Assembly: GCA_964392725.1 (NCBI GenBank)
Contig: CAYMPW010000002.1
Span: 1 to 64,000 of the forward strand
DNA length: 64,000 nucleotides
Origin: CAYMPW01 sp964392725
GTDB lineage: Archaea; Thermoplasmatota; Thermoplasmata; Methanomassiliicoccales; Methanomethylophilaceae
Reading direction: 5' to 3'
Below the pieces are notes generated by a model. That model was not told the origin of the DNA. It ran no database searches and saw only the letters and a list, made by a program, of their open reading frames with translations. This document shows, piece after piece, positions 33,934-42,888 of this stretch (positions are counted from its first letter, which is position 1; each line of letters starts with the position of its first letter). The translations under genes and the position numbers were made by a program.

Positions 33934-34611
33934 ATGGATTGGATTCCCAAAACAAGATTGGGCCAGATGGTCCTTAACGGTGAAGTCACAACCATGAGCG
34001 AAGCACTTGCAACAAGGCTCCCCCTCAGGGAAGCAGAAATTGTTGACATCCTTCTCCCTGATCTTCAGGATGAAGTCATCGATCTCAACATGGTTCAGAG
34101 GATGACCGACTCCGGTAGGAGAGTCAGGTTCGCAGTAACATGCATTGTCGGTAACGGCGATGGATTTATTGGAATCGGAAGGGCAAAAGGAAAGGAAGTC
34201 GGACCTTCAATCAGAAAGGCAATCGACAACGCTAAACTCAACATCATCGAAGTTAAGAGAGGATGCGGTTCATGGGAATGTGGATGTTCACAGCCCCACT
34301 CCCTCCCCTTTGAATGCATCGGTGCATGTGGTTCAGTTACCGTTTCTATCAAACCCGCTCCCCGTGGTATCGGTTTGGCTGTCGGAGACGTCGCCAAAAG
34401 CCTTCTCACCCTTGCTGGTGTAAAGGATGCATGGGGTTTCGCAAGAGGAAACACAAAGACAAAGGTAAACTATGCATACGCAACATTCGAGGCTCTCAAA
34501 ATGACAGCCCGTATGAGAGTTACCGATGAACAGGTAGAAAGACTCAGCATCGTAAGAGGTCCTGTGGGATTCACAGTTGCCGAAACTGATGTTGACTTCC
34601 AGGAGGAATGA
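33934..34611 (+). CDS. rps5: 30S ribosomal protein S5 (uS5)
   Basis: This 225-residue archaeal uS5 shows the double-stranded RNA-binding part RRVRFAVTCIVGNGDGFIG, the archaeal Cys cluster RGCGSWECGC and the second domain GSVTVSIKPAPRGIGLAVG. I use ATG 33934, one base after rpl18; an in-frame ATG at 33877 is inside rpl18. Confidence 0.96.
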   Translation: MDWIPKTRLGQMVLNGEVTTMSEALATRLPLREAEIVDILLPDLQDEVIDLNMVQRMTDSGRRVRFAVTCIVGNGDGFIGIGRAKGKEVGPSIRKAIDNAKLNIIEVKRGCGSWECGCSQPHSLPFECIGACGSVTVSIKPAPRGIGLAVGDVAKSLLTLAGVKDAWGFARGNTKTKVNYAYATFEALKMTARMRVTDEQVERLSIVRGPVGFTVAETDVDFQEE

Positions 34612-34613
34612 AA

Positions 34614-35078
34614 ATGGCGTACGTAATTATTCGTGTCCGCGGACAGGCTGATGTTAACTACAACATCAGTTACACTATGGATCTTCTCAACCTTACAAGA
34701 GTAAACCACTGCGTTGTAGTTCCCGAGAACATTACATCAAAAGGTATGCTTCAGAAAGCAAAGGACTACGTAACCTGGGGAGAAATCAACCAGGAAACAC
34801 TCGCCAAACTCATCCGCGTCCGCGGAAGACTTGAGGGTGACGTAGCAATTACCGATGATTATCTCAAGGAAAACACAGAGTTTGCCACAGTTGAAGATCT
34901 CGCAAAGGCAATCATTGAAAACGACTACAAGATGAAAGACGTAGAAGGCGCAAAACCTGTCTTCCGTCTCCACCCCCCTATAAAGGGATACGAAGGCAAC
35001 AAACGTTCCTTCAAAAACGGTGGAGCACTTGGATACAGGGGAGAAGCAATCAACGCTCTCGTCGAGAGGATGCTCTGA
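34614..35078 (+). CDS. rpl30: 50S ribosomal protein L30 (uL30)
   Basis: This 154-residue long archaeal-type uL30 starts MAYVIIRVRGQADVNYN, with LLNLTRVNHCVVVPEN in the core and a C-terminal FRLHPPIKGYEGNKRSFKNG. GGAGGA (about 34602) is well spaced for ATG 34614. An ATG at 34608 that overlaps the rps5 stop would add two residues. Confidence 0.95.
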   Translation: MAYVIIRVRGQADVNYNISYTMDLLNLTRVNHCVVVPENITSKGMLQKAKDYVTWGEINQETLAKLIRVRGRLEGDVAITDDYLKENTEFATVEDLAKAIIENDYKMKDVEGAKPVFRLHPPIKGYEGNKRSFKNGGALGYRGEAINALVERML

Positions 35079-35087
35079 GGTGTAATC

Positions 35088-35510
35088 ATGCCAAGCAGAA
35101 GTAAAAAACTGAGAGGATCGAGAACACACGGCCGCGGTAAAAAAGCAGGTCGTGGAGCAGGTATCCAGGGTGGACACGGTAACGCAGGTCTCAGCAAACA
35201 GGGTAAAATCGGTATGCTGAAATACGACCGCGACCACTATGGAAGACATGGTTTTAAGAGACCACAATGCATGGTGGAAGCCAACAGCACGATTAACGTA
35301 GCCGAACTGTGTGAACAGCTCGACCGTTATGTCGACCTCGGCTTCGCAACCAAAAACGGTGATGCATACGATGTCGATCTTACCAGCGCAGGGGTAGACA
35401 AACTCCTCGGCAACGGTTCCATCGGTGTCGCAGTAAACGTTACTGTTGCAATGGTCTCTGCCATCGCTCGCGAAAAGATCGAAGCAGTCGGCGGAACAAT
35501 CGTCGAATAA
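35088..35510 (+). CDS. rpl15: 50S ribosomal protein L15 (uL15)
   Basis: This 140-residue uL15 has the long glycine/arginine-rich N-terminus (KLRGSRTHGRGKKAGRGAG, GGHGNAGL) that penetrates 23S rRNA, and a globular C-terminus with VAVNVTVAMVSAIAREKIE. It is the last ribosomal gene before secY. GAGGTG precedes the ATG. Confidence 0.96.
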   Translation: MPSRSKKLRGSRTHGRGKKAGRGAGIQGGHGNAGLSKQGKIGMLKYDRDHYGRHGFKRPQCMVEANSTINVAELCEQLDRYVDLGFATKNGDAYDVDLTSAGVDKLLGNGSIGVAVNVTVAMVSAIAREKIEAVGGTIVE

Positions 35511-35535
35511 ACATAATTCACAGGAGTAGATTGGG

Positions 35536-37074
35536 ATGGAAGTACAAAAAAGTCTATTATACAGGTTCAAGCCCCTGTCTGATAGACTCCCCTCAGTAAA
35601 ACGTCCTGAAGGCCACGTGCACTTCAGAACGAAAATGCTGTGGGTCATTGTCATATTGGTCTTATATTTCATAATGACCAATGTGTATATCTATGGTCTT
35701 GACCAGGAAAAAACATTGGACCTGTTCGCACAGTACAGGACAATCATGGCCGGAGCTTCCGGAACACTGCTGCAACTGGGAATTGCCCCGATTGTCACTG
35801 CATCAATTATCATGCAGTTGTTCGTCGGAGCAAAAATAATCAAATTGGACCTTACGAACCGCGATGACAAAGCTTGTTATCAGTCGGTTCTTAAGCTCCT
35901 CGTGATCGTAATGATCCTGTTCGAAGCGGTCCCCCAGGTATTCGGTTACCTGGTCCCTTCGGACACCTTCACTTCGATTATGGGTGATGCTGGAGCTAAA
36001 TTGCTAATTATCTTCCAGCTGTTCGTAGGATCCTATATTGTCTTCCTTATGGATGAGGTCGTGTCCAAATGGGGTATCGGAAGCGGTATTTCATTGTTCA
36101 TCGCGGCCGGTGTGTCGGAAGCATTGTTTACAGGTACCCTTAACTGGAACCCTATAGACTCTTCCGCAGCACTGAGTTACGCAAACCTCCCGGCAGGTAC
36201 AATTCCTAAAGCATTGTACATCTTGTTCAATGCAAACGGATCTGAAATCTCCGGCGGTGGATACGAAACCATCTTAATGGGAGAACCTAACCCGTTGATA
36301 GCGCTAATCGGTACGCTGATTATCTTCTTCATCGTGGCCTATTTAGAATCAAGCCGTATAGAGTTGCCCTTGTCTCACGGAAATGCCCGTGGTGCAAGAG
36401 GCCGCTACCCCATCAAGCTGATGTATGCAAGTAACATTCCAGTTATCTTGATGTCTGCCCTCTTGGCAAACGTCAGTATGATTGCACTCTTGTTGTACTC
36501 AAACGACGCCCTTAGCGGAATCCCCTTCATCGGTGGAAATGCAGCTATCGGTTACTTTGAGCCCGGCAACACTGCAGCCGCTGGAGGTCTTGCATGGTAC
36601 GTCTCCGCACCTCGCGGATTGTCGTCTTGGCTATTGCCTATGATTGACCCCGCAACATACGGAGATGGACACAACGTAATACAGCATCTTGCTCATGTGG
36701 CGATTTACTTCACCATCATGGTCCTCGGTTCAATCCTGTTCGCAAAGTTCTGGGTTGCAACCACAAACCTTGGTCCCGAAGCCGTCGCAAAGCAGATTCA
36801 GAAATCAGGAATGCAGATTCCCGGTTTCCGTCGTGATCCTCGCGTACTGAAACGTGTACTCGAAAGATATATCCCACCAATCACAGTACTATCTGGTGCT
36901 TTGGTCGGAGGCCTTGCTGCATTCGCAGATTTAGTCGGTACCACTGGTAACGCATCCGGTACAGGAGTGTTGCTTACAGTCGGTATCTTGATCCACTTCT
37001 ACGAAGCAATGGGTCGCGAACAGATGATGGAGATGAACCCTCTCATGAGAGGATTCTTCGGCGGAGGTGAATGA
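35536..37074 (+). CDS. secY: Preprotein translocase subunit SecY (Sec61 alpha)
   Basis: This 512-residue protein forms the protein-conducting channel, with ten expected helices. It shows PSVKRPEGHVHFRTK at the N-terminus, the helix 2/3 region GTLLQLGIAPIVTASIIMQL, KWGIGSGISLFIAAGV, the cytoplasmic loop ESSRIELPLSHGNARGARGR and RVLERYIPPITVLSGALVGG. It is located after rpl15, as in nearly all archaea. Confidence 0.97.
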   Translation: MEVQKSLLYRFKPLSDRLPSVKRPEGHVHFRTKMLWVIVILVLYFIMTNVYIYGLDQEKTLDLFAQYRTIMAGASGTLLQLGIAPIVTASIIMQLFVGAKIIKLDLTNRDDKACYQSVLKLLVIVMILFEAVPQVFGYLVPSDTFTSIMGDAGAKLLIIFQLFVGSYIVFLMDEVVSKWGIGSGISLFIAAGVSEALFTGTLNWNPIDSSAALSYANLPAGTIPKALYILFNANGSEISGGGYETILMGEPNPLIALIGTLIIFFIVAYLESSRIELPLSHGNARGARGRYPIKLMYASNIPVILMSALLANVSMIALLLYSNDALSGIPFIGGNAAIGYFEPGNTAAAGGLAWYVSAPRGLSSWLLPMIDPATYGDGHNVIQHLAHVAIYFTIMVLGSILFAKFWVATTNLGPEAVAKQIQKSGMQIPGFRRDPRVLKRVLERYIPPITVLSGALVGGLAAFADLVGTTGNASGTGVLLTVGILIHFYEAMGREQMMEMNPLMRGFFGGGE

Positions 37075-37075
37075 G

Positions 37076-37753
37076 TTGGCAGGACCGGCTCCCCCTGATA
37101 TGTCTGAGATGCCTCAGATGCCGAAAGGCGTACTGATGGGTATGCTCATCTCCATGGCAGTAATGTTGCTAGTCGTGAGTTTCAGGGACCAGGTCGGTGC
37201 CGCTTTAAACTTCGTCTTTGAGCCGTTGATCGGGTTCGGGGGTCAATACCCCGTTCCCACGCTCATGATCGCAGGTCTCATCATGATTGGTCTCAGCACT
37301 GTGTTGAGAACATTCATGACCGACGCAATCAGCATGGCTAAAAACCAGCAGATTCAGTCGGATTTCAACAGAGAAATGCGTCAGGCAAGAATCGACAACA
37401 ATCTCTACAAGATGAAGAAACTCTCTGAACAGCAGCCAAAGATGATGGCCGCAAGCATGGAATCAAGTACGTCGCAGATGAAAATCATGCCCGTAACCAT
37501 GATTGTGATCACACCTATTTACGCATGGGTATACTACTTCCTTGATGTCAGTGATACAGTTACCAACACAATAATCAATGTGCCTTGGTCACCTGTTGAT
37601 TTACTGGGAGTTACAGTGTTGCCCCACTGGATTTTGGTCTACACATTGATCAGTATCCCAATAGGACAACTCCTTAACAAAGTCATCAAGTACTATATCT
37701 TCAAGAAACGTCTCGCAGAAATCGAGATGGAAGGCAGTGCTGAGGTTGCATGA
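37076..37753 (+). CDS. EMC3/TMCO1-type membrane insertase (DUF106)
   Basis: This 225-residue protein of the Oxa1 superfamily has three hydrophobic helices. The first is near residue 25. A cytoplasmic coiled-coil with many Met/Lys/Gln (about residues 95-140) follows the second, and the remaining helix or helices are at the C-terminus. Archaeal DUF106 proteins next to secY are thought to insert membrane proteins. GGAGGTGA at 37063-37070 fits the TTG at 37076. GTG 37067 (three codons more) lies inside that Shine-Dalgarno, though annotation pipelines may choose it. Confidence 0.86.
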   Translation: MAGPAPPDMSEMPQMPKGVLMGMLISMAVMLLVVSFRDQVGAALNFVFEPLIGFGGQYPVPTLMIAGLIMIGLSTVLRTFMTDAISMAKNQQIQSDFNREMRQARIDNNLYKMKKLSEQQPKMMAASMESSTSQMKIMPVTMIVITPIYAWVYYFLDVSDTVTNTIINVPWSPVDLLGVTVLPHWILVYTLISIPIGQLLNKVIKYYIFKKRLAEIEMEGSAEVA

Positions 37754-38286
37754 GGATAACAATTAGCGGACCACCCGGTTCCGGGAAAACAACCGCCTGC
37801 AACGGGCTTGCGGAAGCATTGGATCTGAACGCTATCGTGTTCGGAAAGATCTTCCGTGAGCTCGCTGCAGAAAAAGGTTTAACTTTAGCCGAATTTGGAA
37901 GTTTGGCTGAAAAAGATAAATCAATCGATGAATTCATCGATTCCAAAATTTTAGAAATAGCGAGAGCAAACGAGAATATCATTCTCGAATCACGTTTGTC
38001 CGCATACATGCTTTCAAAGAACAATATTCCAGCATTCAAGATTTATCTCAATGCAAGTTCCGATGTGCGTGTTGCCCGTGTAGGCGTACGCGAAGGAGAA
38101 ACTGTGGAAGAAGCTCTTAAGAAAACCGTGGAACGCCAAGCATCCGAAGCAAAACGCTATATGATGTACTACGGTATTGATGTTAACGATTTGAGTGTTT
38201 ACGATTTAATCGTTGATACAGACAATCTTACGCCGGAAGAAGTTCTGTCCGAGATTTTAAAAGCCGTAGAGGGACAAAAGTGTTAA
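37750..38286 (+). CDS. cmk: Cytidylate kinase (archaeal short type)
   Basis: This 178-residue P-loop kinase phosphorylates CMP/dCMP. It shows the N-terminal ITISGPPGSGKTTACNGLAE, ILESRLSAYML and the lid region ARVGVREGETVEEALKKT. The ATG overlaps the DUF106 stop (ATGA). In many archaea rpl34e lies between these genes; here nothing does. Confidence 0.93.
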   Translation: MRITISGPPGSGKTTACNGLAEALDLNAIVFGKIFRELAAEKGLTLAEFGSLAEKDKSIDEFIDSKILEIARANENIILESRLSAYMLSKNNIPAFKIYLNASSDVRVARVGVREGETVEEALKKTVERQASEAKRYMMYYGIDVNDLSVYDLIVDTDNLTPEEVLSEILKAVEGQKC

Positions 38287-39272
38287 TTAAGGATAAAGAT
38301 GCAATCCACGACAGGTGGGGAAAGAAACCTTCCGACCGCACAGTAGGTGAATTGCTGAAAGCAGGTGTTGTTGCTTTAGACAAGACCTCAGGTCCTACAT
38401 CACACCAAGTTACCGCTTGGGCCAAGAAAGCTTTACACACGGACAAAATGGGACATGGCGGAACTTTAGATCCGTATGTCAGCGGAGTTTTACCTTTGTG
38501 TTTGGGCAGAGCCGTTCGTTTAACTGATTTGGTCTTATCTTCCGATAAAGAATACATTTGTGTGATGAGACTTCACGCAGATCGTTCCGAAGAAAAAATC
38601 AAAAAAGTTATGTTCAACTTCTTAGGAAAAATTTATCAGATTCCTCCGGTGAGGTCATCGGTAAAAAGACAGTTGAGAATCCGTACGATTAAAGATTTGG
38701 AGATTCTCGAAATCAAAGGACGTGACATCTTATTCAGAGTTTCCTGTGATGCTGGAACATACATCAGAACATTGTGCGTTGATGTTGGTGAAGCATTGGG
38801 TTGCGGAGCTAATATGATTGAATTACGTCGTTCACGTTCCGGATTAATGTTGGAAAAGGATGCGGCAACACTTCATGATTTAACCGATGCGTATGTGTTT
38901 TGGCAACAGAACGGACGCGAAGAATGGTTGAGAAGTTTGTTGATGCCCATGGAAATTCTTGTGGATCCTTTGCCAAAGATTATCGTTAAGGCAACCGCGG
39001 TAGACGCAATATGTCACGGTTCGGATTTGAACATCAAGGGAATACACATGATCGACGAAGATATTCGTAAGAATGCATTGGTCGCTTTGATGACATACAG
39101 TGGAGAATTAATCGCAATCGGAAAGATGACAATGTCTACCGATAAAATCATGGCAACATCTCAGGGTAAAGCCGTGAATGTAGAACGCGTTCTCATGGAA
39201 AAGGGACATTACCCAAGAATGTGGAAACAGTCTACCGATTTGGATCTTCCAGATGCAGATTCAATCGCATGA
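38280..39272 (+). CDS. cbf5: tRNA/rRNA pseudouridine synthase Cbf5 (TruB family)
   Basis: This 330-residue catalytic subunit of H/ACA ribonucleoproteins also makes pseudouridine 55 in archaeal tRNA. It has the catalytic motif GHGGTLDPYVSGVLPLCLG (Asp in TLDP), YICVMRLHAD, the AGTYIRTLCVDVGEALG segment and a C-terminal PUA domain (KATAVDAICHGSDLNIKGI). The start is GTG 38280, overlapping the end of cmk by 7 nt. It is the last gene of the long cluster. Confidence 0.95.
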   Translation: MLIKDKDAIHDRWGKKPSDRTVGELLKAGVVALDKTSGPTSHQVTAWAKKALHTDKMGHGGTLDPYVSGVLPLCLGRAVRLTDLVLSSDKEYICVMRLHADRSEEKIKKVMFNFLGKIYQIPPVRSSVKRQLRIRTIKDLEILEIKGRDILFRVSCDAGTYIRTLCVDVGEALGCGANMIELRRSRSGLMLEKDAATLHDLTDAYVFWQQNGREEWLRSLLMPMEILVDPLPKIIVKATAVDAICHGSDLNIKGIHMIDEDIRKNALVALMTYSGELIAIGKMTMSTDKIMATSQGKAVNVERVLMEKGHYPRMWKQSTDLDLPDADSIA

Positions 39273-39339
39273 GTTTTTTTTGAATTTGGATTTACCAAAA
39301 CCCCATTAGATTTATCATGCTCTTCTGCATTCAAGAATT

Positions 39340-39678
39340 ATGTTTGGCAGACCAACCGAAGTTCTTCCCGAGACAAAAATACTCGTAGGGGAACTTGATT
39401 ATACAGCACCCGGATGTTATCGTAACGTTGAACCCCTGCCCTTTAACGTTAAACCAAATCAATTCATCACAGTAAGATGCACATCTGACAATCCTGTCGA
39501 TGTAGTCGTAGCAAATCACGATGGATCTACGGCAACTTTCAAAACAAATCAAACCGACTTGACACTTGGTCCGGTGCCCACGGAAAACAACAAAGATATG
39601 GCCGTAATTCTCGGAGTATTTCCTGGAGACAAATCAAACGTCACAATATCCGTAACGATGTCAAAAAAGAAAGAATAA
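39340..39678 (+). CDS. Unknown 112-residue beta-rich soluble protein
   Basis: No family recognised. The protein has no signal peptide or membrane helix. Alternating hydrophobic residues (NQFITVRCTSDNPVDVVVA, then MAVILGVFPGDKSNVTISVT) suggest a beta-sandwich of the lipocalin, GOLD or CARDB kind; the resemblance is weak. The C-terminus is basic (MSKKKE). It is a single gene, ended by a strong hairpin and convergent with another unknown gene. Confidence 0.6.
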   Translation: MFGRPTEVLPETKILVGELDYTAPGCYRNVEPLPFNVKPNQFITVRCTSDNPVDVVVANHDGSTATFKTNQTDLTLGPVPTENNKDMAVILGVFPGDKSNVTISVTMSKKKE

Positions 39679-39698
39679 GTTCCGGATTTCTCCGGAAC
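39679..39698. terminator. Hairpin between convergent unknown genes
   Basis: GTTCCGGA/TCCGGAAC with a TTTC loop, immediately after the plus-strand TAA and 6 nt from the end of the minus-strand gene. It is a likely terminator used from both sides. Confidence 0.6.
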
Positions 39699-39703
39699 TC
39701 TGT

Positions 39704-40132
39704 TCAAAGCAAACTGTCGTTCATACGACCGGGGCCGGTAATACTCTCCAGAATTGGCATGAATATAGCGCCGGATGAGAAACCTTCTGTTTTGTTGATA
39801 CCCAACAGTTCAGGTTCATCTACGTTTGTGAAGATAATTTTGTATCTCTGTTCCGTATTTTCAATTGTAAGATAGGGTTGTTCGTATGCTTTTGCAACAT
39901 CCAATGTTACATCTGCCATGAACTGAATATCTTCAGGAGTCATATCCTTAGGAAGTTTCACAAAAAATGTGTGTTCTTCCGTGGTTCCGTTCATCATATA
40001 CAGAATTTCATTGGGTTCCATGAGCTCTTTGAATTTCTCTTTTCTTTCGTCGTCGGCAAGTTCGATAACTCTCTGTTTCCAAACTTCTCCGAGTTCCACG
40101 TACAATGCGTCTTTGCCGAGGATGTTCCACAT
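39704..40132 (-). CDS. Unknown 142-residue soluble protein
   Basis: No family recognised. The sequence is acidic and soluble with alternating predicted helices and strands (for example LGEVWKQRVIELADDERKEK and EEHTFFVKLPKDMTPEDIQF). No Cys clusters or membrane segments. It is divergent from trpS and convergent with the beta-rich protein. Confidence 0.65.
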   Translation of the reverse strand: MWNILGKDALYVELGEVWKQRVIELADDERKEKFKELMEPNEILYMMNGTTEEHTFFVKLPKDMTPEDIQFMADVTLDVAKAYEQPYLTIENTEQRYKIIFTNVDEPELLGINKTEGFSSGAIFMPILESITGPGRMNDSLL

Positions 40133-40226
40133 ACCATGGTTATCTGCGGTTCAATAGATAAGGGATTCTATCAAAACATTCAAAACTTTAAAAGGGAAGG
40201 TGTCATTCCGTGTATTCGGTATATGC

Positions 40227-41348
40227 ATGGAAGATGAATTCAAAGTAACGCCATGGGAAGTAACGGGGGACATCGATTACGATCTTCTTCAGAAAAAATT
40301 CGGTACATCACCTATAGACGAAGCTCTCATAGCCAGAATTTCCAAGCACGGTGATATTCACCCCATGCTCCGTCGCGGTATTTTCTACTCGCACAGAGAT
40401 TTCAATCTTCTTTTGGATGAATACGAGAAAGGAAACAAATTCACTTTGTATACAGGTCGCGGACCTTCGGGAGATACCCACTTGGGACACATGATGCCCT
40501 GGTTCTTCAACAAATGGATTCAGGATACTTTCAAAGTTCCGATGCTTTTTCAGATGACCGATGATGAAAAATTCCTGTTCAAGGATTTGACTCTTCACGA
40601 CACAAGGAACATGGCATATGAGAATGCCTTGGATTTCATCGCATTAGGATTCGATCCTGACAATACCAAAATCATATTGAACACCGAAAATGTCGATAAA
40701 TTATATCCAATTGCATTGAAAGTTGCCAAGAAAGTTACTTTCTCCACTGCAAAAGCAGTGTTTGGATTCGATAATTCTACAAACATCGGTGCAATTTACT
40801 ACACTTCAATGCAATCCGTACCTGCATTCCTTCCATCCGAAATGGCAGGTAAACAGGTTCCCTGTTTGATTCCCTGCGGAATCGATCAGGACCCCCACTT
40901 CAGAGTTACGAGGGATGTCGCTCCCGGTTTGGGTTATCCAAAACCTTCGATGTTGTACTGTAAAATGTTCCCCGGTCTTTCAGGTGGAGATAAGATGTCT
41001 TCATCCGATGAAAACGCAACAATTTTTACAACCGATTCGGCAAAAGCGGTTAAGAAGAAAGTTGGCAGAGCATTCACGGGCGGATGTCCCACAGTGGAAG
41101 AACAGAGAGAAAAGGGCGGAAATCCCGATATCTGTGCAGTCTACAAATACAATTACTGCATGTTTGAAAAAGACGATGCCAAGCTCGAAGAGATGGCATG
41201 TAAATGTCGCAACGGAGAAATCCTGTGCGGCGAGTGTAAAATGGCACTCACTGATAAAATCAATGTATTCCTGGAAAACCACCAGGCTAAGAGAGAAGAA
41301 GCAAAAGATATCATCGATTCGATGTCTTTTGATGGATTCAAATGGTAA
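40227..41348 (+). CDS. trpS: Tryptophanyl-tRNA synthetase (archaeal type)
   Basis: This 373-residue class I synthetase has its HIGH-type motif in GPSGDTHLGHMMPWF and KMSKS-type motif in SGGDKMSSSDENATIF. AYENALDFIALGFDPDNT is also typical of the archaeal form. The start is ATG 40227: an ACTTTAAAAGG promoter element (near 40185-40195) lies about 39 nt upstream. A GTG at 40200 is in frame but close to the expected transcription start. pheS follows after 19 nt. Confidence 0.94.
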   Translation: MEDEFKVTPWEVTGDIDYDLLQKKFGTSPIDEALIARISKHGDIHPMLRRGIFYSHRDFNLLLDEYEKGNKFTLYTGRGPSGDTHLGHMMPWFFNKWIQDTFKVPMLFQMTDDEKFLFKDLTLHDTRNMAYENALDFIALGFDPDNTKIILNTENVDKLYPIALKVAKKVTFSTAKAVFGFDNSTNIGAIYYTSMQSVPAFLPSEMAGKQVPCLIPCGIDQDPHFRVTRDVAPGLGYPKPSMLYCKMFPGLSGGDKMSSSDENATIFTTDSAKAVKKKVGRAFTGGCPTVEEQREKGGNPDICAVYKYNYCMFEKDDAKLEEMACKCRNGEILCGECKMALTDKINVFLENHQAKREEAKDIIDSMSFDGFKW

Positions 41349-41367
41349 TATTCACAGAGGCGAATAA

Positions 41368-42888
41368 ATGGAAATGTCTGAAATCCTTGAAGGACTGAGC
41401 CACAACGAAAAAAGACTCCTTTTGGCATTGGATGCCGTCGGAGGAAACAGCACACCCGCAGATTTGATAGCCGCAGGTAAATTTGAGTTGGAAGTAGAGA
41501 TCATGGGATCCGCTTCCTGGCTCTCTACAAAAGGTCTTGCCGAAATTTCCGAAGACGTTTCAAAATTCTTTGTTGTTTCAGATCCAAAATCAATTGAGTC
41601 AGGATTGCCTGAAAGACGTGCAATCGTTGCGATAAACGAAGCAGGCGGTTCTATGGAGCTTTCGGCTCTCGGTGATGCTTTACCAAACGGTGAAGATAAG
41701 ATCGCGGTCGGTTGGCTTAAACGCAAAGGTCTTGCGGACATCGTTAAAGACGGCGACAGTAAAACTTTGATTCTTACCGATAAAGGAAAACAGATGCTTT
41801 CCGAGAAAATGCCCGATGAAGTTCTTTTGGAAAAGATGTTGGTTGCAGCACTTCCCGAAGCGGAAGCGGATGCTGCAGTGATAAAAGATCTCAAAGGACG
41901 TCAGGGTATGATTCAGGAAGAAGTCATAACCAAGAGGGCAGTATCTCTGACTCCCGAAGGAGTTGAAGCCGCACGCTCCGGTATTGAACTTCGCGATGAG
42001 ATTACAGATATTACAGACAGAATCATTCAAAGCGGAAAATGGAAAGATGCAGATTTCAGAAAATATGATGTTCAGACTTTTGCACCTGAAATGATTCCCG
42101 CAAAAAGAAATCCTCTTTCCCGCTTGGGTGCGGAAATCAGGAAACTTTTCACAGAAATGGGATTCACCGAAGTGGATGAAGAATATGTTCAGCCCGCATT
42201 CTGGAATCTTGATGTTCTGTTCACACCTCAGGATCACCCCGCAAGGGATCTTCAGGATACATTCTATCTCGACAGTCCTTCACGCATCCCGATCGATGAT
42301 GAAGAATTGATTGAGAAAGTAAAGAACATTCACGAGAACGGCGGAGACACCGGCTCTACGGGATGGGGGGGTGAATGGTCCAGAGACAAAGCGGAATCCG
42401 CTTTGCTTAGAACCCACACAACCGTTAACACAATCCGTTATGTGTCCCAGCATCCAAATCCGCCCGTCAAAGTTTTCTCGCTTTCAAGAATTTTCAGAAA
42501 AGAATCCATCGATTCCACACACCTTCCCGAGTTTACTCAGATTGAAGGAATCATAATCGATGAGAATGGAAATTTCGATATGTTGATTTCCATCATCAAA
42601 GAATTCTACGCACGTATGGGATTCGATCAAATCAGAATCAGACCCGCATATTTCCCTTACACCGAACCATCTCTTGAATTGGAAGTTTTCTTCCACGGTA
42701 AATGGATGGAATTGGGAGGGGCAGGAATATTCAGGCCTGAAGTTGTATCGCCTTTCGGTGTAGAATATCCTGTTCTCGCATGGGGATTCGGATTTGAAAG
42801 ATTGGCTATGCTGAAATGGGATATCAAAGACATTCGTGATTTATATATCTCGGATATCGATGATCTCAAACACAATACTATTTTGTGA
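41368..42888 (+). CDS. pheS: Phenylalanyl-tRNA synthetase alpha subunit (archaeal type)
   Basis: This 506-residue class II synthetase subunit shows a long N-terminal winged-helix region (repeated LSHNEKRLLLALDAVGG-type units). The catalytic core follows: FTEMGFTEVDEEYVQPAFWN, FTPQDHPARDLQDTFYL, LRTHTTVNTIRYV, KVFSLSRIFRKESIDSTHLP and AWGFGFERLAML. The beta subunit pheT is not adjacent. trpS and pheS probably share a transcript. GAGG precedes the ATG. Confidence 0.95.
   Translation: MEMSEILEGLSHNEKRLLLALDAVGGNSTPADLIAAGKFELEVEIMGSASWLSTKGLAEISEDVSKFFVVSDPKSIESGLPERRAIVAINEAGGSMELSALGDALPNGEDKIAVGWLKRKGLADIVKDGDSKTLILTDKGKQMLSEKMPDEVLLEKMLVAALPEAEADAAVIKDLKGRQGMIQEEVITKRAVSLTPEGVEAARSGIELRDEITDITDRIIQSGKWKDADFRKYDVQTFAPEMIPAKRNPLSRLGAEIRKLFTEMGFTEVDEEYVQPAFWNLDVLFTPQDHPARDLQDTFYLDSPSRIPIDDEELIEKVKNIHENGGDTGSTGWGGEWSRDKAESALLRTHTTVNTIRYVSQHPNPPVKVFSLSRIFRKESIDSTHLPEFTQIEGIIIDENGNFDMLISIIKEFYARMGFDQIRIRPAYFPYTEPSLELEVFFHGKWMELGGAGIFRPEVVSPFGVEYPVLAWGFGFERLAMLKWDIKDIRDLYISDIDDLKHNTIL

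Noticed and set aside
34737..35681. 314-codon minus-strand frame across rpl30-rpl15-secY
   Set aside because: It is antisense to three conserved ribosomal/secretion genes and its product is Cys/Phe-rich without any family.
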